In this document: one piece after another, positions 41,075 through 49,076 of the stretch
Position numbering within the stretch: the first letter of the stretch is position 1
How the letters are laid out: the number at the start of each line of letters is the position of its first letter
Source: JAABUE01 sp037440925
GTDB lineage: Bacteria; Chloroflexota; Anaerolineae; Anaerolineales; Villigracilaceae
Length of the DNA: 64,000 bases
Direction of reading: 5' to 3'
NCBI GenBank assembly: GCA_037440925.1
Contig: JBBITF010000002.1
Span: 1-64,000, forward strand
Notes under the pieces: generated by a model
The model's database searches: none
What the model was told of the DNA's origin: nothing
The model's input: the letters and a program-made list of their open reading frames with translations, nothing else
Made by a program: the position numbers and the translations under genes

Positions 41075-42622
41075 ATGCGACGCTACATTTCGTTCACCGT
41101 CTTGATCTCAGGGATGGCCACGCTGGCGGCCGAATTTGGCGCCTCGCGCCTGCTGCAAATGCGCTTCGGCAGCGTCAACCTGGTATGGGCGGTCATTATT
41201 GGATTGATTCTGGTCTATTTTGCTACCGGCTATGCCCTTGGCGGCCGGCGAGCCGATCAATCTCCGTACCCTGAAACCATGTTTACCTTCCTGGCATGGG
41301 GCGGCGCGACGCTGGGATTCATTCCGGTCATCTCACAGCCCATTTTGTTGGCTGCTGCCTCTGCCATGCAGGCGCTTGACCTGGGTGTCATTGCCGCCTC
41401 TTTCCTGGCGACCTTGCTGTTGTTCAGCGTGCCGGTCACCTTGCTGGCAATGACCTCGCCTTTTGCCATCCGTATCATCCTCCAAGATGCACAACAGGCC
41501 GGCAACGTAGCCGGCAATTTGTATGCGCTTTCTACCATCGGCTCTGTGCTGGGCGCCTTCTTGCCCACCTTGCTGCTTTTCCCGCTGTTGGGCGTCAGCC
41601 GCACCATTCTGGTCTTTGGCTTGCTCATCTTGCTGGTAGCCCTGGGCGGCCTGGGGATGGAAAAAAGTCGCCGCAAAGCGGCCCTCTTCGGGCTGTGGGC
41701 GCTTGTGTTGACAGGCTTCTTGCTCTTCGGCAACTTCCACGTCAAGAATTCGCCCGGCCAGGTTTTTGAGACCGAGTCTCAATACAACTACATTGAAGTC
41801 CAGCAGGAAAACGGATTCACGCTGCTGCGACTGAACGACGGGCAAGGCGTCCACTCCATCTACCACCCTGAACAACTTTACTACAATGGCCCCTGGGAAC
41901 ATTTTCTGGCTGCTCCCTTCTTCAACCCAAACTACGCGCCAGAAGACGTAAAACGCATTGCCATCGTTGGGCTGGCTGCGGGGACGACCGCGCGTCAGGC
42001 TGCCGAGGTGTTTGCTGCCGTCGAAATAGATGGGTTTGAACTTGACGGCGAGATCGTAGCCGTTGGGCGTGAATATTTTGGCATGACCATGCCCAATCTG
42101 ACCGTTTACATCGAAGACGGCCGCTGGGGTCTGGAACACAGCACAAGGCAATACGACCTGATTGCCGTAGACGCCTACCGCCCGCCTTACATCCCGCCGC
42201 ACATGACCACGCAGGAATTCTTCCAAATCGCCTACGACCGCCTGAGCGACAAAGGCACGCTGGCCATCAACGTTGGCCGCGCGCCCGGCGACCGCCGCCT
42301 GATTGATGGACTCGCTACCACGATTGCGAGCGTTTTCCCTTCTATTCACATCATAGATATTCCCAATACGCTCAATTCCATTGTGTACGCCAGCAAACAG
42401 CCCACCCAAGCAAACGACCTGATGCGCAACTACGCCGTTCTCTCTGCGCGCGGCGATGTTCATCCCCTCCTGCTGACGGTTCTCAGTTCGACGCTGGTCA
42501 ACATGCAGCCAGGCTATGAAACCACACAGGTTTTCACCGATGACCAAACCCCCATCGAATGGCTGACTGATAACCTGGTCGTCAACTTTCTCTTGCATGG
42601 GGAGGTAGAGAGTCTGCAATAA
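41075..42622 (+). CDS. Membrane-fused spermidine synthase-like protein
   Basis: A 515-residue protein. The first 225 residues contain six to seven membrane segments; the remainder is a Rossmann methyltransferase-type domain like polyamine synthases, with IVGLAAGTTARQ (co-substrate loop), VEIDGFELDGEIV and YDLIAVDAYRPPYIPPH. The Gly-rich loop has Ala-Ala for Gly-Gly, so catalysis on decarboxylated AdoMet is uncertain. Fused proteins of this kind are common in bacteria but mostly uncharacterised. Confidence 0.78.
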   Translation: MRRYISFTVLISGMATLAAEFGASRLLQMRFGSVNLVWAVIIGLILVYFATGYALGGRRADQSPYPETMFTFLAWGGATLGFIPVISQPILLAAASAMQALDLGVIAASFLATLLLFSVPVTLLAMTSPFAIRIILQDAQQAGNVAGNLYALSTIGSVLGAFLPTLLLFPLLGVSRTILVFGLLILLVALGGLGMEKSRRKAALFGLWALVLTGFLLFGNFHVKNSPGQVFETESQYNYIEVQQENGFTLLRLNDGQGVHSIYHPEQLYYNGPWEHFLAAPFFNPNYAPEDVKRIAIVGLAAGTTARQAAEVFAAVEIDGFELDGEIVAVGREYFGMTMPNLTVYIEDGRWGLEHSTRQYDLIAVDAYRPPYIPPHMTTQEFFQIAYDRLSDKGTLAINVGRAPGDRRLIDGLATTIASVFPSIHIIDIPNTLNSIVYASKQPTQANDLMRNYAVLSARGDVHPLLLTVLSSTLVNMQPGYETTQVFTDDQTPIEWLTDNLVVNFLLHGEVESLQ

Positions 42623-42623
42623 G

Positions 42624-42712
42624 GTACGCAGGTACACAGGCACATAGGTACATAGGTACACAAGTAAACAGGTACACAAGTACACAGGTACACAGGTAGC
42701 AGGTATACAAGT
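42624..42712. repeat. Eleven-unit octamer tandem repeat
   Basis: Units of the form aggtacac follow one another from 42624 to the ATG at 42713, with variants aggcacat, aagtaaac, aagtacac and one 7-base unit. The final unit runs into the start codon (aagtATG), so the next gene lacks a normal ribosome site. It is the longest of four such arrays in the window. Confidence 0.9.
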
Positions 42713-43384
42713 ATGTCCTCCCGCTTGATTTCTTTCTTTACGGCTCTGTTGACTCCCATCGCGTTATTAGGACTTGCGCTGCGTTTGCTGCTCACGCCCG
42801 CTTTCTTGCACATCGAGTACAACCTGCCGGGCTTTCCTCCTGATGAATACGGCTTCACCATCGCCGACCGGCTGACCTACGCTCCGTTTGCCCTGGAGTA
42901 CCTGCTGAACGACCAGGACCTCTCCTACCTGGCGCAATTGACCTTTCCAGACGGCGCCCCGCTGTTCAATGCGCGCGAATTGCGCCACATGCAAGATGTC
43001 AAGGTCGTTACCCAAGCCAGCCTTAAAATCTGGTATGCGGCCTTGCTGCTCCTGTTCTTGCTCGGCGTATGGGCCCGGCAGGGGAAATGGCAGCCGGCCT
43101 ATCTTGAGGGACTGAAGCGCGGAGGTTGGCTGACGCTGGGGCTGGTGGTTACGGTCGGCCTATTTGCGGCCCTGGCCTTCTGGCAATTCTTCAGTTTGTT
43201 CCATGCCCTTTTCTTCGAGGGCGATTCCTGGCTGTTCTTGTACTCCGACACACTCATCCGCCTGTTCCCGATACAATTTTGGCAAGACGTATTTTTGTAT
43301 GCCGGTCTCATCGCCGCTGTTGGTGCGGCAGGCTTGATTCTTGGAATACGCAATCCACGTTTTGGTGTTAAGGACAGTGTATAA
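42713..43384 (+). CDS. Integral membrane protein, DUF1461/TIGR01906 family
   Basis: A 223-residue protein with a cytosolic start and four to five hydrophobic segments. The external loop after helix 1 contains LNARELRHMQDV-like sequence (FNARELRHMQDVK), the family signature. Function unknown. The 5' flank is an octamer repeat array rather than a purine-rich ribosome site, so initiation efficiency is questionable. Confidence 0.82.
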   Translation: MSSRLISFFTALLTPIALLGLALRLLLTPAFLHIEYNLPGFPPDEYGFTIADRLTYAPFALEYLLNDQDLSYLAQLTFPDGAPLFNARELRHMQDVKVVTQASLKIWYAALLLLFLLGVWARQGKWQPAYLEGLKRGGWLTLGLVVTVGLFAALAFWQFFSLFHALFFEGDSWLFLYSDTLIRLFPIQFWQDVFLYAGLIAAVGAAGLILGIRNPRFGVKDSV

Positions 43385-43405
43385 TTCACCCAAAGGAGCG
43401 ACAGG

Positions 43406-44164
43406 ATGTCTGAAACCTTATCGTTGGAAAAGCGTGTTGCCCTCGTTACCGGCGCCTCACGCGGCATTGGGCGCGCTATTGCGCTCGAACTGGCGGCGCG
43501 CGGCGCGGCTGTGGTCGTCAATTATCACCAATCGCCAGAGCGCGCAAACGAGGTAGTGAAAGCCATCCAGGCCGGCGGCGGCAAGGCGGCTGCCTTCCAG
43601 GCCGATGTCTCGCAGTTCGAGCAAGCCCAGAACCTGGTTAAGTTTGTCCTCGATACGTTTGGCGACCTGCACATCCTGGTCAACAACGCCGGTATTACCC
43701 GTGATACGCTCATTATGATGATGTCCGAAACCGACTGGGACGCCGTCATCGAGACCAACCTGAAAAGCACCTTCAATTGCTCGAAAGCCGCCGTCAAACA
43801 CATGCTGCGCAAACGTTATGGGCGCATCATCAACATTGCTTCGGTGGCCGGGCAGATGGGCAACCCCGGTCAAACCAATTACTCGGCCTCCAAGGCCGGG
43901 CAAATTGGCTTTACCAAGGCGTTGGCGCGTGAAGTGGCGGCGCGCAATATTACCGTCAACGCAGTAGCGCCCGGTTTTGTGGAGACCGAAATCCTGAACG
44001 CCATGCCGGCCGGCGCGCTTGAAACTGCTCTCAAGTTGGTGCCGCTGGGGCGCATTGGCCAGCCCCAAGAAATTGCTTATGCGGTCGCTTTTCTGGCCTC
44101 CGACCAGGCCGCTTATATTACCGGCCAGACGCTCGGCGTGGACGGCGGTATGGCGATGATGTAA
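43406..44164 (+). CDS. fabG: 3-oxoacyl-ACP reductase
   Basis: A 252-residue short-chain dehydrogenase of fatty-acid synthesis. The NADPH loop TGASRGIGRAIA starts at residue 15, NNAG is in the middle, and the catalytic Ser/Tyr/Lys lie in IASVAGQMGNPGQTNYSASK. The C-terminus TGQTLGVDGGMAM is the usual FabG ending. aaaggag precedes the ATG; a TATAAT at 43380-43385 lies just before it without a clear -35. First gene of a run fabG-asp23-nusB-tatA-tatC. Confidence 0.92.
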   Translation: MSETLSLEKRVALVTGASRGIGRAIALELAARGAAVVVNYHQSPERANEVVKAIQAGGGKAAAFQADVSQFEQAQNLVKFVLDTFGDLHILVNNAGITRDTLIMMMSETDWDAVIETNLKSTFNCSKAAVKHMLRKRYGRIINIASVAGQMGNPGQTNYSASKAGQIGFTKALAREVAARNITVNAVAPGFVETEILNAMPAGALETALKLVPLGRIGQPQEIAYAVAFLASDQAAYITGQTLGVDGGMAMM

Positions 44165-44165
44165 A

Positions 44166-44262
44166 GATAGAGAATAGAAATTAGAGAACAGAAATTAGAG
44201 AACAGTGAAGAAAGCGGGTGCAGTCGAAACGGCTGTTCTCCACTCTCTGTTCCCTGCTCACT
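44166..44262. repeat. Heptamer-type repeat between fabG and the Asp23 gene
   Basis: gaatagaaattaga and gaacagaaattaga alternate with a 7/14-base period (44169-44205), followed by an inverse run (ctgttctccactctctgttccctg). The two halves can fold on each other. No coding potential. Confidence 0.65.
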
Positions 44263-44278
44263 GGATTAAGGAGAAACC

Positions 44279-44635
44279 ATGACAGGTACAAATCGTCCCC
44301 CCGGCAAAACCACCGTCTCCCCTGACGTGCTGATTGCCATTGCCAAACTCTCGGCGTTGGGCGTGCCGGGCGTCAGCCACATGGCGCCTGTGCCGGGCGG
44401 TGTCAACCGCCTGTTCCGGCGCGGTGCAGCAGATGGCGTCCGCATTGGCGTGCAAGAAGACACGGTCGCTGTTGACCTCTACCTGGTGTTGAAAGAAAGT
44501 GTTAACATCCGTGAAGTCAGCCGCAACATCCAGCAGCAGGTCGCGCGCGCTATTCAAGAAATGGTCGGTATGGACGTTGGCCGTGTAGACATCCACATCG
44601 AAGACATCGAATACGAAAGAGATAGCGAGGTTTGA
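44279..44635 (+). CDS. Asp23/Gls24 family envelope-stress-like protein
   Basis: A 118-residue protein with the Asp23 fold signature: ISPDVL-like start (VSPDVLIAIAKLSALGVPGV), a basic middle (RGAADGVRI), then VAVDLYLVLKESVNIREV and DIHIEDIEYE. In Chloroflexota and Firmicutes it often sits next to nusB, as it does here. Function not known in detail. aaggag precedes the start. Confidence 0.88.
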   Translation: MTGTNRPPGKTTVSPDVLIAIAKLSALGVPGVSHMAPVPGGVNRLFRRGAADGVRIGVQEDTVAVDLYLVLKESVNIREVSRNIQQQVARAIQEMVGMDVGRVDIHIEDIEYERDSEV

Positions 44636-44642
44636 AACCGGC

Positions 44643-45101
44643 ATGAAGTCTCGCACCAGGGCGCGCAGCCTGGCCCTGCAAGTACTTTACGAAATAGACC
44701 TTGCAAACCACTCTCCCGCCGAGGTCCTCCAGGCGCGATTGGACGAAACGCCTCTCGGCCAAGACCTGGCTGAATTCGCTCGCCGCATCGTCTTTGGCTG
44801 CCTGCCTCTGCTCGACCTCATTGACCACGTGATTGCAAAATATGCCCCTGAATGGCCTTTCGACCAGATTGCGGTCATAGACCGCAATATCCTGCGGATT
44901 GCTTGCTGGGAATTCGCCGTCTCACGCGAAACTCCCATCAAAGTTGTCATCAATGAGGCGGTTGAACTGGCCAAAACCTACGGCTCCGACTCTGCGCCGC
45001 GCTTTGTAAACGGTGTGTTGGGCAGCCTGGCAGACCACCAAAACGAAATCACACAAGCCTTATCTGCACGCAACTCTGTGACAGGAGCAACACAAATTTA
45101 A
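44643..45101 (+). CDS. nusB: Transcription antitermination factor NusB
   Basis: A 152-residue all-helical protein of rRNA antitermination, normal length. RTRARSLALQVLYEIDL at the start, then AVIDRNILRIACWEF and KVVINEAVELAKTYGSDSA, VNGVLGSLA are the NusB blocks. It follows the Asp23 gene by 7 bases and precedes tatA by 2, so all are in one transcript. Confidence 0.94.
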   Translation: MKSRTRARSLALQVLYEIDLANHSPAEVLQARLDETPLGQDLAEFARRIVFGCLPLLDLIDHVIAKYAPEWPFDQIAVIDRNILRIACWEFAVSRETPIKVVINEAVELAKTYGSDSAPRFVNGVLGSLADHQNEITQALSARNSVTGATQI

Positions 45102-45103
45102 TT

Positions 45104-45601
45104 ATGGAAATCCTCGGCATTGGCCCGACTGAACTGATCTTCATTATCCTCCTCGCCCTCATCATCTTGGGGCCAAAAGATATGCAAAAAGCAGGCCGCA
45201 CCATTGGGCGCTGGCTGCGCAACCTGGTCACATCGGAAGGCTGGCGTGCTTTCCTCAACACCTCGCGTGAAATCCGCAACTTGCCCAACCGCTTGATGCG
45301 CGAAGCCAATCTGGAAGACCTGGAAAAAGTCAACAAGGAAATCGGAAAGATTGGGACAGATGTCAAGGAAACGGTGGATAAGAACCTGCGGCAGCCGCGC
45401 TTTGGCGCCTGGGGCAGTGCGCTCCCGACTGTTTCCCAACCTGAGCCTGCCGAGACTCTCCTAAGTGGTCCGCCGGCCCCGCCTGTTGCGCCTCTTTCCA
45501 AGCCTGAACCTGCTGAGGCGTCCCCGGGCTCTTCTTCTGCCCCGGCCTCTGTTTCCTCGTCCCAAGCCGCCTCCCCCTCAGAGACAGGAGAACATGCGTA
45601 A
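45104..45601 (+). CDS. tatA: Sec-independent translocase subunit TatA/TatB
   Basis: A 165-residue protein with one N-terminal membrane helix (LIFIILLALIILGPKDM), an amphipathic helix and a long Pro/Ser/Ala-rich tail. The Phe-Gly hinge is replaced by LGPKDM, as is common in TatB-like proteins; the length too suggests TatB. It starts 2 bases after nusB and overlaps tatC by 8 bases. It works with TatC to export folded proteins. Confidence 0.88.
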   Translation: MEILGIGPTELIFIILLALIILGPKDMQKAGRTIGRWLRNLVTSEGWRAFLNTSREIRNLPNRLMREANLEDLEKVNKEIGKIGTDVKETVDKNLRQPRFGAWGSALPTVSQPEPAETLLSGPPAPPVAPLSKPEPAEASPGSSSAPASVSSSQAASPSETGEHA

Positions 45602-46505
45602 ATTCCTTCTTGGCCTTTGGCGGGTCATTACTTTTCCCTTTCGCCTGGTGTGGAAGATTGTGTCTTTTCCCTTTCGCGCGTATCGCAAGGCGCATACCTT
45701 TCTGACCGAAGAGCCAGACGAACATGCTTTGATAGACGTGTTGAGCGGCATCGTCACCGACAAGGAAATGCGCGAGTCGCTGTGGAATCAAATCGAAGAC
45801 TTGCGCAAACATTTGCTGCGTTCGCTGCTGGCGCTGACGGTGACCGTTGTCATCTCTTTTGCTTTTACCCAGCAACTTATCGAATACCTGGCGCGCCCGA
45901 TTGGTGGGTTGACGGCGCTCAAAGCCATCGAAGTCACCGAATCGGTGGGCGTATTCATGAAAGTCGCGCTGCTCTCGGGGGTGGTGCTGGCCCTTCCCTA
46001 TATCGCCTTCGAGTTCTGGCTATTTGCCGCTCCTGGCTTGCGCTCGGCCTCACGGCGCTTCGGTCTGCTCGCTATTCCGCTGGCTACGTTTTTGTTTGTT
46101 TCGGGCATGGCCTTCTCTTTCTATATCATGTTGCCGGCCGCCTTGCCTTTCCTGCTCAACTTCATGGGCATCCAGGCGGAATTGCGCCCCATGTCTTATT
46201 TCAATTTCGTCACGGGCGTCATGTTCTGGATTGGCGTCTCCTTCGAGTTTCCTCTGCTGATCTATGCGCTGACCGCTATCGGGTGGGTGAAGCCGCAGGC
46301 CATGGCAGAGCATTGGCGTATCGCTGTCGTGCTGATTGCCGTGCTTGCCGCAGCCATTACGCCTACCGTAGATCCGGTCAACATGGCTTTGGTGATGGCG
46401 CCTATGATATTGTTATATTTCATCAGCATTGCGCTGAGCCGCATCGCCTATCGCGGCCGGCAGCGTCAGATTCAGGCGCGCGAGGCGGCTCAGGAGGAAG
46501 GATGA
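45594..46505 (+). CDS. tatC: Twin-arginine translocase subunit TatC, with N-terminal extension
   Basis: A 303-residue membrane protein. Conserved TatC parts are QIEDLRKHLLRSL before helix 1, FMKVALLSGVVLALPYIAFEFW, LPFLLNFM and PTVDPVNMALVMAPMILLY. About 65 residues precede the IEDLR motif, rich in Phe, Arg and Lys with short hydrophobic patches (VITFPFRLVWKIVSFPFRAY), a feature not found in short TatC proteins. ATG 45594 has an aggag site inside tatA. The stop overlaps the following gene (ATGA). Confidence 0.92.
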   Translation: MRKFLLGLWRVITFPFRLVWKIVSFPFRAYRKAHTFLTEEPDEHALIDVLSGIVTDKEMRESLWNQIEDLRKHLLRSLLALTVTVVISFAFTQQLIEYLARPIGGLTALKAIEVTESVGVFMKVALLSGVVLALPYIAFEFWLFAAPGLRSASRRFGLLAIPLATFLFVSGMAFSFYIMLPAALPFLLNFMGIQAELRPMSYFNFVTGVMFWIGVSFEFPLLIYALTAIGWVKPQAMAEHWRIAVVLIAVLAAAITPTVDPVNMALVMAPMILLYFISIALSRIAYRGRQRQIQAREAAQEEG

Positions 46506-49045
46506 GATCAAGGTTCAGAAGCAAGCACAGGCTGAGTCTGACCGTTTTGCTGGTCGTCTTGCTGGCAAACAGCATCGGCTGTCAACTGTCCCTTTTTCAA
46601 TTGCCGGCCTTTTCCACGCCCAGCGGCGCACAGGCCACGGCCTCTCCTCTTGCAGCAGGCCCCACGCCTACGCCGATGCCGATGGCGCAGGTCGTTTTCG
46701 TAGCCAGTTTGCCCGAACCGCTGGCGCCAGGCGAAAGCCTGGCAATTGCCATTTTGGACGAAGTGACCGGCCTGGCGCTGAACAGTGTATTTTATCCCAT
46801 GCAGCCACGCGACCCGCAAACGTATGCTGCGGCATTGCCCCTGCCGCTCCATTCTGTGGTCAAGTATCGCTATGTGCGCCGTACCAATGCACAGATTCAA
46901 GAAGACAGCAGCGCAGACGCGGCCATTCGCTACCGCCTGTATCACGTCACCGCCCCCGGCGAGACGCGCGACATCATTGCCAGTTGGATTGACAAAACAT
47001 ACATCGGCAAGAGCGGCAACATCGAAGGCGAAGTGTACGCCGAGAATGGCATCCCGCTGCCCAATATCCTGGTGACGGCCGGCGGCCTGCAAACCGTGAC
47101 CGATTCTGCCGGGCGCTACGCCCTGAAAGGCTTACCGCCTGGCACGCATACCCTGGTGGCCTACGCGCTGGATGGAACATATCAGACCTTCCAGCAGGGC
47201 GCCAACGTAGTGGAGGGGTTGACGACGCCCGGCAAATTGTTTCTCAAGCCGGCTGCGCTGGTCAACATCACGTTCAACGTCAGCGTGCCAGAGAATACCG
47301 TGCCGGGCGCGCCGCTGCGGTTGGGCGGCAACCTGTTCCAACTGGGCAACACCTTTGCAGACCTGCGCGGAGGCCTGAGCGCCGTTGCCGACCGCATGCC
47401 TATCATGACCGCTTTGCCCGATGGACGCTACACGATTACCCTGCGCCTGCCGGCCGGCGCCGATGTGCGTTACAAATACACCCTGGGCGACGGTTTCTGG
47501 AACGCAGAACACAAGTCCAACGGCGAATTCCAGGTGCGGCAATTGATTGTGCCAGAAACCGATACCATCCTCAACGATGTGGTCGAAACCTGGCAAGCGG
47601 GCGCTTCTTCGCCAATTTTGTTCGAAGTGGATACCCCCTCCAACACGCCGGTAGGAGACATCATCTACATCCAATTCAACCCCTATGGCTGGACGGAACC
47701 GCTGCCTATGTGGCCGGTGGGCAGTAATCGTTGGATTTACAAACTGTATAGCCCGCTCAGTATTGTAGGCTCGTTCGGCTATCGCTATTGCCGTGCCGGG
47801 CAATGCGGCAGCGCCGACGACAGCGCCACCGCCGGCGACACCTCGCGCGGACGAGAGGTAGCCACCAGTTTGGCGCCTCAAGACCTCAAGGATACCGTCA
47901 CACGCTGGATGTGGCTCGAAGACTCACAGTCGGGCAGCCTGGTAGGTGTTGCTGTTACGCCTCGTCAGCCGACTTTCATGGCAGGAATAGAGTTCCAGCC
48001 CACCCTGCATCCCAACTGGGTTACCTCCATTCCGCAAGCCATCCAAAACGTACAGGCTTTGGGCGCCAACTGGATCATCTTCACGCCCACCTGGTCATTT
48101 GCTAGCGCCGACCCGCTGGTGCTGGCGCCTCTGCCAGGCCGCGATTCGTTTTGGAACGATACCTATCGCATGGTAAGCCAGGCGCGCGGGGCAAACTTGA
48201 ACGTAGCCTTGTTCCCCACGCCGCGCTTTGCCTCCTGTCCGCAGTGGACTTGCGGGCAAAGCGAGGATTTCTTTGCTGCCGCGCCCCGCAGCGCAGACTG
48301 GTGGCAGGCGTGGTTCGAACATTACCGCGCTTTCCTCCTCAATTATGCTGACCTGGCAACTCAATCGGGGTCGCAGGCGTTGATTCTAGGCGGCGATTGG
48401 CTTGCTCCGGCCCTGCCCGGCGGCACGCTGGCAGATGGGGTTACGCCTTCGGGCGTCCCGCAAGATGTAGAAGCGCGCTGGAAGGCCTTGATTGCCGAAG
48501 TGCGATCTCATTTCCACGGTATGGTTTTATGGGCGCTGCCATACGAACAGGAAACTCTTACGACTCCGCTCAGCCTGCTGCAAAGCGTAGATGGCATCTA
48601 CCTGCTGTGGAGCGTCAAACTGAGCGATTCGTCTGCCCCTTCCAAGGCGGAGATGAATGAAGAAGCCGGACGCTTGCTAGATACAGGCATTTCGCCTCTG
48701 GCCTCGGTGACAGGCAAACCGGTTATTGTTGTCATCACGTACCCCTCCGTCAACGGCGCAGCCGGCGGATGCCTGCCAGACGGACAAGGCGGCTGCCTGG
48801 ATTGGAGAACGCTCGGCCCGCCGTACCCTGATAACCCCGCCATGAAATTGAACCTGGGACTTCAAGCCGACATTTACGAGGCCATTTTGACCGCCATCAA
48901 TGAACGGCAATGGGTGGGCGGTGTCGTCAGCCGCGGTTATTACCCCCCCACTATCTTGCAGGATAAATCTGTATCTGTGCATGGCAAACCAACCGCCGAT
49001 ATTCTCTGGTATTGGTTCCCCCGCTTGCTAGGCAATGTGAAATAG
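46502..49045 (+). CDS. Lipoprotein with starch-binding-like domains and a glycosidase-like C-terminal domain
   Basis: An 847-residue exported lipoprotein (lipobox ANSIGC). In order: a Pro/Thr linker; a carboxypeptidase-regulatory-like domain (NIEGEVYAENGIPLPNILV); two or three CBM20-like beta domains (GRYTITLRLPAGADVRYKY); and from about residue 500 a region resembling GH113/TIM-barrel glycosidases (HPNWVTSIPQAIQNVQALG, LGANWIIFTPTW, YADLATQSGSQALILGGDW). Catalytic residues could not be assigned. It overlaps tatC by 4 bases. Substrate unknown. Confidence 0.72.
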   Translation: MRSRFRSKHRLSLTVLLVVLLANSIGCQLSLFQLPAFSTPSGAQATASPLAAGPTPTPMPMAQVVFVASLPEPLAPGESLAIAILDEVTGLALNSVFYPMQPRDPQTYAAALPLPLHSVVKYRYVRRTNAQIQEDSSADAAIRYRLYHVTAPGETRDIIASWIDKTYIGKSGNIEGEVYAENGIPLPNILVTAGGLQTVTDSAGRYALKGLPPGTHTLVAYALDGTYQTFQQGANVVEGLTTPGKLFLKPAALVNITFNVSVPENTVPGAPLRLGGNLFQLGNTFADLRGGLSAVADRMPIMTALPDGRYTITLRLPAGADVRYKYTLGDGFWNAEHKSNGEFQVRQLIVPETDTILNDVVETWQAGASSPILFEVDTPSNTPVGDIIYIQFNPYGWTEPLPMWPVGSNRWIYKLYSPLSIVGSFGYRYCRAGQCGSADDSATAGDTSRGREVATSLAPQDLKDTVTRWMWLEDSQSGSLVGVAVTPRQPTFMAGIEFQPTLHPNWVTSIPQAIQNVQALGANWIIFTPTWSFASADPLVLAPLPGRDSFWNDTYRMVSQARGANLNVALFPTPRFASCPQWTCGQSEDFFAAAPRSADWWQAWFEHYRAFLLNYADLATQSGSQALILGGDWLAPALPGGTLADGVTPSGVPQDVEARWKALIAEVRSHFHGMVLWALPYEQETLTTPLSLLQSVDGIYLLWSVKLSDSSAPSKAEMNEEAGRLLDTGISPLASVTGKPVIVVITYPSVNGAAGGCLPDGQGGCLDWRTLGPPYPDNPAMKLNLGLQADIYEAILTAINERQWVGGVVSRGYYPPTILQDKSVSVHGKPTADILWYWFPRLLGNVK

Positions 49046-49076
49046 AAAACCGACCTGGGAAGTCGTGTGACCTCTG

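Noticed and set aside
42624..42712. CRISPR-like array
   Set aside because: Units are 8 bases with no spacers and no cas genes; it is a microsatellite-type tandem repeat.
45617..46501. N-terminal extension of the lipoprotein frame making a 1142-residue protein
   Set aside because: The extra 295 codons are an out-of-frame reading of tatC; the lipoprotein signal peptide begins at 46502.
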